Shown here: one piece after another, positions 1-8,456 of the stretch
How the letters are laid out: every line of letters starts with the position of its first letter
Position numbering within the stretch: position 1 is the first letter of the stretch
Assembly (NCBI GenBank): GCA_028704515.1
Contig: JAQWFH010000015.1
Coordinates: forward strand, 1-47,115
Direction of reading: 5' to 3'
Length of the DNA: 47,115 nt
Source of the DNA: Eubacteriales bacterium
Lineage (GTDB): Bacteria; Bacillota; Clostridia; Peptostreptococcales; Anaerovoracaceae
Translations under genes and position numbers: made by a program
The notes under the pieces: model-generated
What the model was told of the DNA's origin: nothing
Databases searched by the model: none
The model's input: the letters and a program-made list of their open reading frames with translations, nothing else

Positions 1-589
1 AATGCCCGTACACAACGGTCTTCACCTCGTATTTTTCAAAAAGGTCTGTAAAACCCGAAGGATCTCTATTATCGTTTGTCGGAGGGAAGTGAAGCATGGC
101 GATGATATCCGAATAGCCCGCTTTGTGCGCTGCGGATAATGACATTTCCATTCTCATAAGTTCCCTTTTGTATATCTTTAAATCACTTTCCGGGAAATCC
201 TCTGCGCCGAACGGGCAAATCCAGCCTCGGCTGCCACAAATCGCAAGTCCCTCGCACGGATAAAATGTATTCTGAATAAAATACATGTTGTCATACATAT
301 TATTGAGCTTGCTTATAGATTTCCACCAAAGCTCATGATTTCCCTTTATCAATACCTTTTTGCCTGGTAGCTTGTGAATCCAATCCAGATCGGCTTTTGC
401 TTCATCAGGTTTTAATGCCCAAGAAATATCTCCAGATATGAGCACGGTATCGTCATCACTTACCAAACTTTCCCACTCTGTTTTTAATTTATCGGTATGA
501 TCCTCCCATTGAGGTCCGTATATGTTCATGGGCTTATTGACCCTAGGATCTAAGCTTAAATGAAGATCCGCTATTGCATAGATGGACAT
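1..589 (-). CDS. Metallophosphoesterase (calcineurin-like), 3' end cut by window edge
   Basis: The first 196 codons of a calcineurin-like phosphoesterase, running off the left edge. The start ATG at 589 follows an AAGGAG ribosome binding site at 595-600. The translation shows the family's metal-binding motifs in order: ADLHLS (D-x-H) near residue 8, LISGDIS (GD) near residue 58, KGNHE near residue 86, and a later LHFPP histidine. These normally hold two divalent metals at a phosphoester hydrolysis site. No signal peptide is seen, so it is probably cytoplasmic. It follows rmuC with a 17-base gap on the same strand, so the two are likely co-transcribed. The substrate cannot be told; the closest general type is the bacterial predicted phosphohydrolase group. 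Family call is firm, role is not. Confidence 0.85.
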   Translation of the reverse strand, partial: MSIYAIADLHLSLDPRVNKPMNIYGPQWEDHTDKLKTEWESLVSDDDTVLISGDISWALKPDEAKADLDWIHKLPGKKVLIKGNHELWWKSISKLNNMYDNMYFIQNTFYPCEGLAICGSRGWICPFGAEDFPESDLKIYKRELMRMEMSLSAAHKAGYSDIIAMLHFPPTNDNRDPSGFTDLFEKYEVKTVVYGH

Positions 590-606
590 ACATACTCCTT
601 GATTAA

Positions 607-1917
607 TTATTCTTCATCATTTATTGATTCAATCGCAACTGTATCGCCAAGTTCAAGTACGCTCTGTGATTCAACTTCAGTAAGCCCCTGAACTCCCTGT
701 AATTTTCTTTGAATGCTCCTCGTTCTCGTACCGACCAGCTTATCTAGCTCTGCATTTGCCTGGGTGATTTTCTTTTGGGTAGCGTCGAGTATTTCTCCGA
801 ACTTACCGAATTCCGTTTTGACTGCACCCAGTATATTCCATACCTCGCTTGAATGCTTCTGTATAGCAAGCGTTTTAAATCCCATCTGCAAGCTGTTTAG
901 AAGCGCGGCCATCGTCGTCGGCCCTGCGATATTTACCTTGTATTCACGTTGAAGTATTTCAACAAGACCAAGTCTGACAACTTCTGCATAAAGACCCTCC
1001 ACGGGCAGGAACATAATCGCAAAGTCTGTTGAATGAGGAGGAGATATGTATTTGTCTCTGATATCCTTTGCTTCGCTCTTTATTGTCTGTATCAGATTTT
1101 TTTCGGCCGCCTTTATACCTTCCTTATCAACTTCGTCATAAGCATCGAGAAGCTTTGTATAGCTATCGGCTGGAAATTTCGCATCTATTGGCAAATAAAC
1201 CGGCCCCATGTCGTCCCCAGGAAGCTTTACAGCAAATTCTACTCTTTCCCTGCCCTGCTTGATTGCCACATTCTCCTCATATTGCCCCGGTGCAAGCATT
1301 TGTTCGAGTATAGCCCCAAGCTGTATTTCTCCGAGAATACCTCTAGTCTTAACATTTGAAAGAACTTTCTTGAGGTCTCCGACACCCGATGCTAAGGTCT
1401 GCATCTCCCCAAGACCTTTGTATACCTGCTCAAGACGCTCTGACACAACTTTAAACGATTGAGATATGCGGTCTTCAAGCGTCTTTTGAAGCTTTTCGTC
1501 AACGGTTCTCCTCATCTCTTCTATATGCTTATTATTTTCATCAGTCAGTGCCTTGATTCGCGTCTCCATCGTCGCTCTTATGTTTTCCAATCGCTGCTCG
1601 TTTTGAAGATTCATATCGTTGAATTTTACGGTCAGCTCAGCCAGACGCTTATCCTGGGATTCTGCTGATATTCTCTGATTGCCGGAAATCATCCCAGAAA
1701 AGACCTCGAAATTTTTCCTAACCTCTTCGGCAGTTTCAGCTCTGACTGCCTTTATTTCCCTATCCGTATTATTCTCGGCATTTCTAACTGTTTTTTCAAT
1801 GCTGTTCACATTGAGTGCGTTTTCTGAAATGCGCCCTTTCAACGAATTGAGCTTCGCAATCAGCACTACGAGTAAAATCATTATGATTAATATACCTATG
1901 TATAAGACAATGTCCAT
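607..1917 (-). CDS. rmuC: RmuC family DNA recombination protein
   Basis: 436 residues. An upstream in-frame extension to 1989 exists, but the ATG at 1917 is preferred because GGAAGGA lies just upstream and the protein then begins with a hydrophobic membrane segment (residues about 2-20), as RmuC proteins do. A long coiled coil follows (about 25-165), then the RmuC core with GDLKKVLSNVKTRG, a LGAILEQML stretch and the conserved KFPADSYTKLLDAYD block. The core belongs to the PD-(D/E)XK-like nuclease superfamily and is linked by E. coli genetics to limiting inversions at short repeats. It is probably anchored to the membrane with the rest in the cytoplasm. It heads a two-gene unit with the phosphoesterase at 1-589 and diverges from the gene at 2039. 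Confidence 0.93.
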   Translation of the reverse strand: MDIVLYIGILIIMILLVVLIAKLNSLKGRISENALNVNSIEKTVRNAENNTDREIKAVRAETAEEVRKNFEVFSGMISGNQRISAESQDKRLAELTVKFNDMNLQNEQRLENIRATMETRIKALTDENNKHIEEMRRTVDEKLQKTLEDRISQSFKVVSERLEQVYKGLGEMQTLASGVGDLKKVLSNVKTRGILGEIQLGAILEQMLAPGQYEENVAIKQGRERVEFAVKLPGDDMGPVYLPIDAKFPADSYTKLLDAYDEVDKEGIKAAEKNLIQTIKSEAKDIRDKYISPPHSTDFAIMFLPVEGLYAEVVRLGLVEILQREYKVNIAGPTTMAALLNSLQMGFKTLAIQKHSSEVWNILGAVKTEFGKFGEILDATQKKITQANAELDKLVGTRTRSIQRKLQGVQGLTEVESQSVLELGDTVAIESINDEE

Positions 1918-1969
1918 TAAATCCTTCCTTTTCCGAATAAACAATCGGCAGCAACGATATACTTCATTA

Positions 1970-1999
1970 TTCATACAATTATAACACATCGCTTATAAT
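1970..1999 (+). promoter_or_regulatory. Possible promoter for the FeoB-like permease
   Basis: TTCATA at 1970-1975, an 18-base spacer and TATAAT at 1994-1999. The -10 is perfect and the -35 is 4 of 6. It overlaps the rmuC promoter on the other strand. Confidence 0.4.
1978..1986 (-). promoter_or_regulatory. Extended -10 promoter for rmuC
   Basis: On the minus strand the sequence reads TGTTATAAT, a perfect extended -10 (TG-n-TATAAT). A weak TTATAA lies about 17 bases upstream. It is placed about 60 bases before the rmuC start. It interleaves with the possible promoter of the divergent gene. Confidence 0.55.
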
Positions 2000-2038
2000 T
2001 TATAAATGGAAATCGTACGTATACAAGGAGCTATGCTA

Positions 2039-2974
2039 ATGAAGGAATTTATCATATTTTCACTCACTGGTTCTTTCGGCTTGCTCACCTCCGCACCCAT
2101 TTATCTTTTCCTCGTTTTGCTTCCCGCAGTCTTTATAATCAATCTGCTGCAAGCTATACTTATAGGCTCCGGCTTATTTCAAAAATTTTCTACACATATC
2201 TCGGGTCAACTTTCGGCAGGAGGCCTTTCGGCATCTTCTTTTTTATCAGTACTTATGGGCTTCGGCTGTGTTACCGCTGCCTTATCATCACTTGCCAAAG
2301 AAAATAAAAGAGAAAGAATCATTGGGTCTGCCATACTTTGCATCGCCGTACCATGCTCTGCGCAAGTCGCAATTATAGCATCAATGATCTTTCTCTTAGA
2401 CATTTATTATATTATATTCTTTTTTTTGTTTATTATACTTTTCACGCTTGTTCTAGTTTTTATGCTCGGGAAGCTCGTACCCGGATGCCCCCCTATAATT
2501 ATCCCTTCATTGCCCTCCATGCCGATAAGAAAAATAAACCTACGCTCATTAATTGCACCCGTTTTTAAATCCTCTGCAAACTTCGTACTTGAAACTGCTC
2601 CCGTCTTCCTTATAGGTTGCTTTATCGTTTCGATTATGATGTTTACAGGTGTCTTTGCATTTTTCTGCGAAGCCATGTCCGCATATACGCAAGGTTTCCT
2701 AAACCTTCCTTCAGAAGCCTCTCCTATTTTTCTACTGGGATTGATAAAAAAGGACTTATCCGCGACTGCAATGCTCACAATTGTGACAATGGGTGGCTTT
2801 TCTCAGGGCGAAATAGTTGTATGCCTTATCATGCTAACATTCTTTGTTCCTTGCATGGCGTCATTGGCCGTTCTTATCAGGCGCGAAAAGCTGCCTGTTT
2901 CCCTCCTAATATGGTTTGGCAGTCTTATTATCGCAACAATCGCAGGCAAGCTTGCCTCCTTGCTTATACTCTAG
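2039..2974 (+). CDS. FeoB-like nucleoside-recognition (Gate) domain membrane permease, no G domain
   Basis: 311 residues, almost all membrane-embedded with about eight hydrophobic segments. It resembles the membrane half of the ferrous iron transporter FeoB: a GFGC motif (about residues 74-77) followed by a loop with basic residues and an AVPCSAQ segment (about 102-109) match FeoB Gate motif 1, and the second half carries the matching KKDLSATAML segment and a C-terminal FVPCMASLAVL helix. The N-terminal GTPase domain of true FeoB is absent. Three ATGs compete; 2039 is chosen because AAGGAG at 2025-2030 sits 8 bases before it, against 2 bases for the ATG at 2033. Its TAG stop overlaps the TAG of the convergent gene in a shared CTAG. 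A metal-ion transport role is inferred, not shown; no feoA is seen nearby. Confidence 0.8.
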   Translation: MKEFIIFSLTGSFGLLTSAPIYLFLVLLPAVFIINLLQAILIGSGLFQKFSTHISGQLSAGGLSASSFLSVLMGFGCVTAALSSLAKENKRERIIGSAILCIAVPCSAQVAIIASMIFLLDIYYIIFFFLFIILFTLVLVFMLGKLVPGCPPIIIPSLPSMPIRKINLRSLIAPVFKSSANFVLETAPVFLIGCFIVSIMMFTGVFAFFCEAMSAYTQGFLNLPSEASPIFLLGLIKKDLSATAMLTIVTMGGFSQGEIVVCLIMLTFFVPCMASLAVLIRREKLPVSLLIWFGSLIIATIAGKLASLLIL

Positions 2975-5826
2975 TCTGCCTTTTTTACAATACCTTCACT
3001 TTTGTCCAATATATAAATTTGCACCTCTTCGTTTAAAATATTTGCATACTTTTGTTGAACATCGTTTTGATCTATGAGTATTGCCCAAGGCTTCTTTGCT
3101 TTTATAAATGCTTTTACCTGATTCGCGGTGAGGCCTGTCTCTGATATATTCAATACAGCTTCATAATTACCTGTATATTCCGATTGCGACGAAAGCTCCA
3201 GAACTGTCCTTTCTGCAATTATCTTATTTTTGTCTGCCAAGTATTCAACCAAAGCATCGCCTTTATCCTTGACGTTAAAATATATGTTTATGCTGCCGTG
3301 CGCTGCCATCCATGCGGCAATATCTTCGCCACTCATTTCTTTCTTACCGGTGCGGGCATTTACTGTATAAGGCTCCCCTTTTGAATTCCATCTCACATCA
3401 AGGCGTATATTCTTATATCCCGCATATACGGAATAATCGAGAGCTTCTTTCGAATCTGAGCCCTTAAGTCCATTTTTTGGATAACCTGCAATTACAATCT
3501 CATCGGGGTATAATCTTGACATTTCTAAATCTGATATACTGCCTATACTTTCTCCCTGCAAAAATATCTTCCTTATGGCATCACTTCTCAGTATATATTC
3601 TGAGTTCTCGATAATTTGAATCGATTTTAAATGATTTGCATAGCATGAAGCAACATCGACCTCTTCACCTGTCCTTATATTCCATGCCCTGCCGTTTTCA
3701 AAGATTCCGTCTCTTGACATTTCATAAGCGATTTCATTGCTGAAAAATGACCCCTTTGTCATCATAGTCTGCTCCGCAACTAAACCCTCTTTAATCGTAT
3801 ACAGATTATGGCCTACGTATAGTGTATCGAGCTCTTCAAATCCAAACAGATATGCCAATGTCGGAAAAATATCGGTCTGTCCTCCCGCGGTGGAGATGGT
3901 ATTGTGTATGTCTTCAGATTCCCCGGGAATGTGTATAATAAGCGGTACACTCATCATATCCTGAAAATCATATGCCTTTCCAAGTAGCTTCCCCATGCCT
4001 TTGTCAATCTCCTCCGAATGAGTCATGCCGACATGGTCGCCGTAAATTACGAAAACAGTATCCTCATACATTCCTTCTTTTTTCAAAAGGTCCATGAATA
4101 AGCCTAAGGAATAATCCGTGTATGCAGCGCTCTGAATATAATTGCCGACAATTGTACCCCTATCCCTTGGCATAAGCTCCACAAATTTGTATTTATTCAA
4201 CATTTTATAAGGATGGTGATTTGATATTGTTATTACAAAATTGTAATAAGGCTCTTCTATCTCCTTCATGTAGTTTACCGTTTGCTTCATAAATTCGCTG
4301 TCTGTAAGCCCCCATCCCATCCATTCGATCATTTCGTAGTCACCGCCATTTGGCTTTAAACCTCCATAATATCTGTCAAACCCCTGAGCCGGGTACATAT
4401 TCTCCCTGTTCCAAAATTCCCGGTCCTCAGCTGCATGATAAACAGAGGTATTATAACCCCTCTCCTTCAGCATTACAGGAAGGCCACGAAAATAATTTTC
4501 TTCGTAAAGCTTATATGTGTAGCTCGTCAAACTGCCATAAAGAGAATTGTTTGTTGCAAACTCGGCGTCCGAAGTGTTGCCCGAGCCTATTTGCTGATAA
4601 AAATTGTCAAAATAGGTGGTGTTGCCTTCCAAAAGCTTGTTTATGTTCGGGGTTATTTCTTCGCCATTATATTCCATGCCCACTGTAAAGTTCTGAAATG
4701 ATTCCAGTTGTATTACAACTAAATTTTTGCCCTCTGCAATTCCGAACAAAGGACCGTCCTTTTCATTTTGGTAATGGTCCGTCATCGTTGCCAAATTGTC
4801 GTTTTCACTTGAAAATATCGAGGATATGATATCCTTTACATGAAATGTGTAAAACTCTTGATTTGTTATTGATTTAAACAATCCAATTCCCATAAGATTA
4901 CCGATAAGTATAGCCAAAATCAAAAGTAATGATGAGAATTTCTTCCCATAGCTTATAGCCTTCAACCGCTTTTCTTGATTGATCATAAGCTTCTGACACA
5001 ATCTGCTTATCCTAGTATTCGAGTTAAGTATATCATTTTCATATACGGCATCCGAATCACTTTGACATTGCAGCTCGATGCCCTCATCATTTAAATCACT
5101 CTCTTTTTTTAACTCAATATCCGCGTCATCGCCTGTTTCCGAGTCTCCATTGAGGCCGGTATCCTCATCGTCACTGAAGTCGGTATCCTCATTATAAAGC
5201 GCTATATCAGTATCGCCTTCCGTGTCCGCGTTGCTATACGTTTCGGCATTGGGATCTTGACAATTCTCGATATCTAATTCTTCATCTATATTTCCCCGTC
5301 TTTCCTTGGATCTCAGATTTAGGGCAGTTGCAAGCGCCAACGCAGCATCTATTAGCATCAAAAAATTAACCGGTCGCATGATTGCTTTGATGCTGTCTCC
5401 TATGTCTCCCACTACCTCGGCAGCACCAAGCATACCAATAGATAGATATCGATTGAAAAAACTGTTATATGTCACATCACAAAACATTAGTAAAGACAGA
5501 ACACAAAAAATAATTGCGGGAATAAGCTTATTTCGAGGCATTTTGAAAATAAGATATGTGATAATTAAGCTAATTAAATAAGCAGACAAAAATCCCGAGG
5601 TTACCCCCATAAGGCTATAGAATACAATGAATTTAATCAGTACCGCAAGCAGCGCAGAAACACCTAAAATCCCACATATATCCCTAAATTTATAAAATTC
5701 CTTAATAACTATACTTTTGGCATCATGAATTTTACCAATGATTATATCTTTAGATTTGAAATTATCAACAATTATTTCTTTGCTCTTTATGATTATTTTT
5801 TTAATATTGTTAATGGTTTTTTTCAT
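2971..5826 (-). CDS. LtaS-type lipoteichoic acid synthase with acidic linker and degenerate GDPD-like C-terminal domain
   Basis: 951 residues against about 640 for classical LtaS. Five membrane segments are visible (about 50-71, 74-95, 101-120, 151-171 and 297-316), with a very acidic 120-residue cytoplasmic linker (172-294) between the fourth and fifth. The extracellular sulfatase-fold domain (about 365-690) keeps the LtaS catalytic set: Glu375 in QLESF, the nucleophile Thr418 in GNTSDAEF, the His pair in SNHHPY (537-538) and Asp597-His598 in YGDHVG. It should transfer glycerol-phosphate from phosphatidylglycerol to a growing polymer. Residues about 775-951 form an extra domain resembling glycerophosphodiester phosphodiesterase (SKEALDYSVYAGYKNIRLDV) with most catalytic positions replaced. 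No ltaS name is given because the polymer made is unproven. It has its own promoter and diverges from the GH18 gene. Confidence 0.9.
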   Translation of the reverse strand: MKKTINNIKKIIIKSKEIIVDNFKSKDIIIGKIHDAKSIVIKEFYKFRDICGILGVSALLAVLIKFIVFYSLMGVTSGFLSAYLISLIITYLIFKMPRNKLIPAIIFCVLSLLMFCDVTYNSFFNRYLSIGMLGAAEVVGDIGDSIKAIMRPVNFLMLIDAALALATALNLRSKERRGNIDEELDIENCQDPNAETYSNADTEGDTDIALYNEDTDFSDDEDTGLNGDSETGDDADIELKKESDLNDEGIELQCQSDSDAVYENDILNSNTRISRLCQKLMINQEKRLKAISYGKKFSSLLLILAILIGNLMGIGLFKSITNQEFYTFHVKDIISSIFSSENDNLATMTDHYQNEKDGPLFGIAEGKNLVVIQLESFQNFTVGMEYNGEEITPNINKLLEGNTTYFDNFYQQIGSGNTSDAEFATNNSLYGSLTSYTYKLYEENYFRGLPVMLKERGYNTSVYHAAEDREFWNRENMYPAQGFDRYYGGLKPNGGDYEMIEWMGWGLTDSEFMKQTVNYMKEIEEPYYNFVITISNHHPYKMLNKYKFVELMPRDRGTIVGNYIQSAAYTDYSLGLFMDLLKKEGMYEDTVFVIYGDHVGMTHSEEIDKGMGKLLGKAYDFQDMMSVPLIIHIPGESEDIHNTISTAGGQTDIFPTLAYLFGFEELDTLYVGHNLYTIKEGLVAEQTMMTKGSFFSNEIAYEMSRDGIFENGRAWNIRTGEEVDVASCYANHLKSIQIIENSEYILRSDAIRKIFLQGESIGSISDLEMSRLYPDEIVIAGYPKNGLKGSDSKEALDYSVYAGYKNIRLDVRWNSKGEPYTVNARTGKKEMSGEDIAAWMAAHGSINIYFNVKDKGDALVEYLADKNKIIAERTVLELSSQSEYTGNYEAVLNISETGLTANQVKAFIKAKKPWAILIDQNDVQQKYANILNEEVQIYILDKSEGIVKKAD

Positions 5827-5861
5827 CCAATTTCTCCATCCGGGTTTTTTTCAACTACATA

Positions 5862-5890
5862 ATTATACTCAATGAATTGTTATTTTTCAA
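5862..5890 (-). promoter_or_regulatory. Promoter of the LtaS-type synthase gene
   Basis: On the minus strand TTGAAA (5885-5890), a 17-base spacer and TATAAT (5862-5867), about 35 bases before the start codon. This is a near-consensus housekeeping promoter. Confidence 0.8.
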
Positions 5891-5935
5891 TTATTTCACT
5901 CCATTTAATTAAAACTTCACACATAATGCCCCTCC

Positions 5936-5964
5936 TTGCAATCTTCTTCTCTTCAATATATAAT
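5936..5964 (+). promoter_or_regulatory. Promoter of the GH18 lipoprotein gene
   Basis: TTGCAA at 5936-5941, a 17-base spacer and TATAAT at 5959-5964, about 66 bases upstream of the ATG at 6031. It stands back to back with the synthase promoter, about 45 bases away. Confidence 0.8.
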
Positions 5965-6030
5965 CTCCTTATTGATTTAAACAGCATTACTTATCGTAAA
6001 GGATGCCCGAACCGGAAAGGATGATCAAAA

Positions 6031-7716
6031 ATGTACCTACACCATAAAAAAATTCTAGCAATGGTTGCTGCTATAGCTATTCTTAGCGCAACATGTTTTC
6101 CTCTTACCGCCTGTGCTGCTCTTGATGGCAAAGACGCTTACCGCATTGAATATCGAGGCTCGAAGACGTCGATGACCGGATACTATGAAAATGGCACGGT
6201 CTATCTGCCTATCGATGTCATAAGTAAATATAGTTCTAATAACGGAGTTGCGGTTAATGCCTCGGCAAAAAAACTGTCGATTGATATTTCTTCTCAAAAT
6301 ATCATAATGGCCGATGATAAAGTAACAAGCTTTGTCAAGTCAAATGCAGGTAAGATTTATATCCCTCTTACTGAAGTGGACGATAACCTATATTTTCCTA
6401 TAAATGTTATGGAGCAATTCCTAAAACTGAGTTATTCCCTTTCCGACAATAAAATTAAGCTGTTTTCATATTCCGGTGCCGATAAAATTGCATCAATCCA
6501 CATAGATGCAATGATAATTTCCTCTCTTTCGCATCTCTCAGATAGTTCGAAGGATACAAGCAGCGAAAGCTCTTCCCATGAAACCGCATTTACCCTTAAA
6601 AGCGGGGAAAGAATATTTATAAAGGGGCAGACGGATAATTATTATAAGATTGAGGATATCGAAGGCAGATTGGGATATGTCATGAAGGGCGCGGTGAAAA
6701 TAGAAGACCTTGACCTTTCAAAAGTGGATTTCTATGCACCGAAAAAGATAAAATTTATGCAAAAAAGCGATGAAAAAATAAATGGCGTATGGCAGTATGT
6801 GGCCAACGTAATACCAGCGGCGCCGCAGGCTGCGAGCGGTATAGATATAGTGATGCCTACTTGGTTCCGTCTAAATGTTGAATGCGGCGGTGAAGTATCA
6901 AATTCCGCTGATAAAGGTTATACGGATATAGCTCACAAGAACGGATTTCTGGTGTGGGCTACTATCACAAACAATATGAGTGCAACCGGCTCTACAAATT
7001 TTACGAGCAAGATGTTCACAACACCGTCCATAGAGAATAAGGCCATAGCGCAATATCTGCTGTATTCGTGCCTTTACGGGGCTGACGGTATCAATATAGA
7101 CTTTGAAGATGTAAAGGATGCCGATCGAAACGGCTTAACATCATTTACCGCAAAGATGAGAACATATACCGAACGCCAAGGTCTTAATCTCTCTATTGAT
7201 GTTATGCTTCCGAAGCCGTGGACAATAGAATATGACAGAGCTGCCCTTTCAAAGCACGTAGATTACGTCGCTGTAATGAGTTACGATGAGCATTATTCCG
7301 GTAGTGCTGTTGCAGGCTCGATTTCATCTATGCCATTTGTCGAGGAAGCAATTGAAGGTTGTCTCGATGAAGGCGTTCCTGCAGACAAGCTTCTCATGGG
7401 TGTTCCTCTTTACACTCGTATTTGGGTAATGGATGCAAGTGGAAAAAAAGTCTCAAATACTGCGGCAACAATGCCTCAGGTACAAAAGATATTGAGTGAC
7501 AAAGGCCTCACTCCTACATACCTTTCCAAGGTTGGCCAGAATTACGTAGAATACCCTGTCCCTGAAGGCACGGCAAAGATATGGATTGAAGATCAAACCT
7601 CTATTACAAATAGGCTGGAATATGTCGATAAGTATGGCCTGGCCGGAACGGCTTGCTGGCAATATAGCCAGGGAAGCAATGACATATGGCCGCTCTTTGA
7701 CAGATATCTACATTAA
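6031..7716 (+). CDS. Glycoside hydrolase family 18 lipoprotein with copper-amine-oxidase-like and SH3 domains
   Basis: 561 residues. The N-terminus has a basic start, a hydrophobic core and an LTAC lipobox (Cys28), so it is probably a lipoprotein on the outer face of the membrane. Residues about 36-150 look like a copper amine oxidase N-terminal-type repeat domain, common in clostridial wall proteins. Residues about 186-226 look like a bacterial SH3 domain. Residues about 240-561 form the GH18 barrel with the signature DGINIDFE; Glu359 is the expected acid catalyst and Asp357 its partner, while the first Asp of DxDxE is Asn355. GH18 enzymes of this layout (related to YaaH/SleL) act on N-acetylglucosamine bonds in peptidoglycan. 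An AAAGGAT ribosome site precedes the start. It is monocistronic with its own promoter and terminator. Confidence 0.88.
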   Translation: MYLHHKKILAMVAAIAILSATCFPLTACAALDGKDAYRIEYRGSKTSMTGYYENGTVYLPIDVISKYSSNNGVAVNASAKKLSIDISSQNIIMADDKVTSFVKSNAGKIYIPLTEVDDNLYFPINVMEQFLKLSYSLSDNKIKLFSYSGADKIASIHIDAMIISSLSHLSDSSKDTSSESSSHETAFTLKSGERIFIKGQTDNYYKIEDIEGRLGYVMKGAVKIEDLDLSKVDFYAPKKIKFMQKSDEKINGVWQYVANVIPAAPQAASGIDIVMPTWFRLNVECGGEVSNSADKGYTDIAHKNGFLVWATITNNMSATGSTNFTSKMFTTPSIENKAIAQYLLYSCLYGADGINIDFEDVKDADRNGLTSFTAKMRTYTERQGLNLSIDVMLPKPWTIEYDRAALSKHVDYVAVMSYDEHYSGSAVAGSISSMPFVEEAIEGCLDEGVPADKLLMGVPLYTRIWVMDASGKKVSNTAATMPQVQKILSDKGLTPTYLSKVGQNYVEYPVPEGTAKIWIEDQTSITNRLEYVDKYGLAGTACWQYSQGSNDIWPLFDRYLH

Positions 7717-7761
7717 AAAAACAATAACCGTTTAAAATCATATCAGGCTTAACAGATATAG

Positions 7762-7808
7762 AAAAGACTGTCTTAAAACCCTATAGGGATTTTAAAGCAG
7801 TCTTTTTT
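7762..7808. terminator. Bidirectional terminator between GH18 gene and ABC permease
   Basis: A long imperfect hairpin, arms AAAGACTGTCTTAAAACC and GGATTTTAAAGCAGTCTTT, followed by TTTTTT on the plus strand and by TTTTC on the minus strand. It lies between two convergent genes. Confidence 0.85.
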
Positions 7809-7832
7809 GACCTCAGGCAAAACATCCTTGGC

Positions 7833-8456
7833 TTAAAATTCTTTTGCCTTATATATTTTTATTGAAACCATGTATGATATTACAAAGCATACGACTGCGA
7901 CTGTCAGCGAAATCAGTGCAATCATTGCAAAATTCAGTTCTGTAAAATTCGTTCCCAATCCTTCCGGATTTATTTTCGCGTAAGCCGACACTACAATTAC
8001 AGGTGTAAACGCTACAATAAACATTGCATACCTTGCTTTTTCCGCCCCGAGTTTGAAGGCAACAGGAAGCAATAAGGATATATATAATATGCAAAATGAC
8101 AGTATAAAAGCAGATACAATCAATTCAGTACTTATATCCAGAGAATCAAAAGCCATCATTGAGATGAAGGATATTACGGAAGCCACGCCTATAACTATGA
8201 TTGCGAATGTGTATTTTGATGCAACCACCTCTCTCCTTGACACAGGCATAGTTAAGGCAAATTTATCCCAACCAGACCTTTCATCGTATGCAAGCGCAGT
8301 AAGCGGGAGCATTGCCGAAAGCAGCATTATCATGCCCACTAACATAGATACATTCTCCCCTAAGAATGAAATCATCATGTAAATCACAACTATAATAGAA
8401 ATGATTTGTGCTTGCTTTTTTAAATTCAAAAAATCCTTAATGATTAATCCTATCAT
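7833..8456 (-). CDS. ABC-2 type transporter permease
   Basis: 207 residues with about six hydrophobic segments and little else, typical of small ABC-2 permeases. The segment YDERSGWDKFALTMPVSRRE between the second and third segments is a characteristic cytoplasmic loop of this group. Its start overlaps the end of the ATPase gene by four bases (ATGA), implying coupled translation and a heteromeric exporter. Order GntR - ATPase - permease matches the YtrA-type operons of Firmicutes that answer to cell-wall or antimicrobial stress. The cargo is unknown. Confidence 0.87.
   Translation of the reverse strand: MIGLIIKDFLNLKKQAQIISIIVVIYMMISFLGENVSMLVGMIMLLSAMLPLTALAYDERSGWDKFALTMPVSRREVVASKYTFAIIVIGVASVISFISMMAFDSLDISTELIVSAFILSFCILYISLLLPVAFKLGAEKARYAMFIVAFTPVIVVSAYAKINPEGLGTNFTELNFAMIALISLTVAVVCFVISYMVSIKIYKAKEF

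Noticed and set aside
42..589. Alternative ATG at 593 for the phosphoesterase
   Set aside because: It is out of frame with the motif-bearing reading; the ATG at 589 is in frame.
1679..1984. Plus-strand ORF of 101 codons opposite rmuC
   Set aside because: It is the shadow of the coiled-coil coding region of rmuC and has no independent signal.
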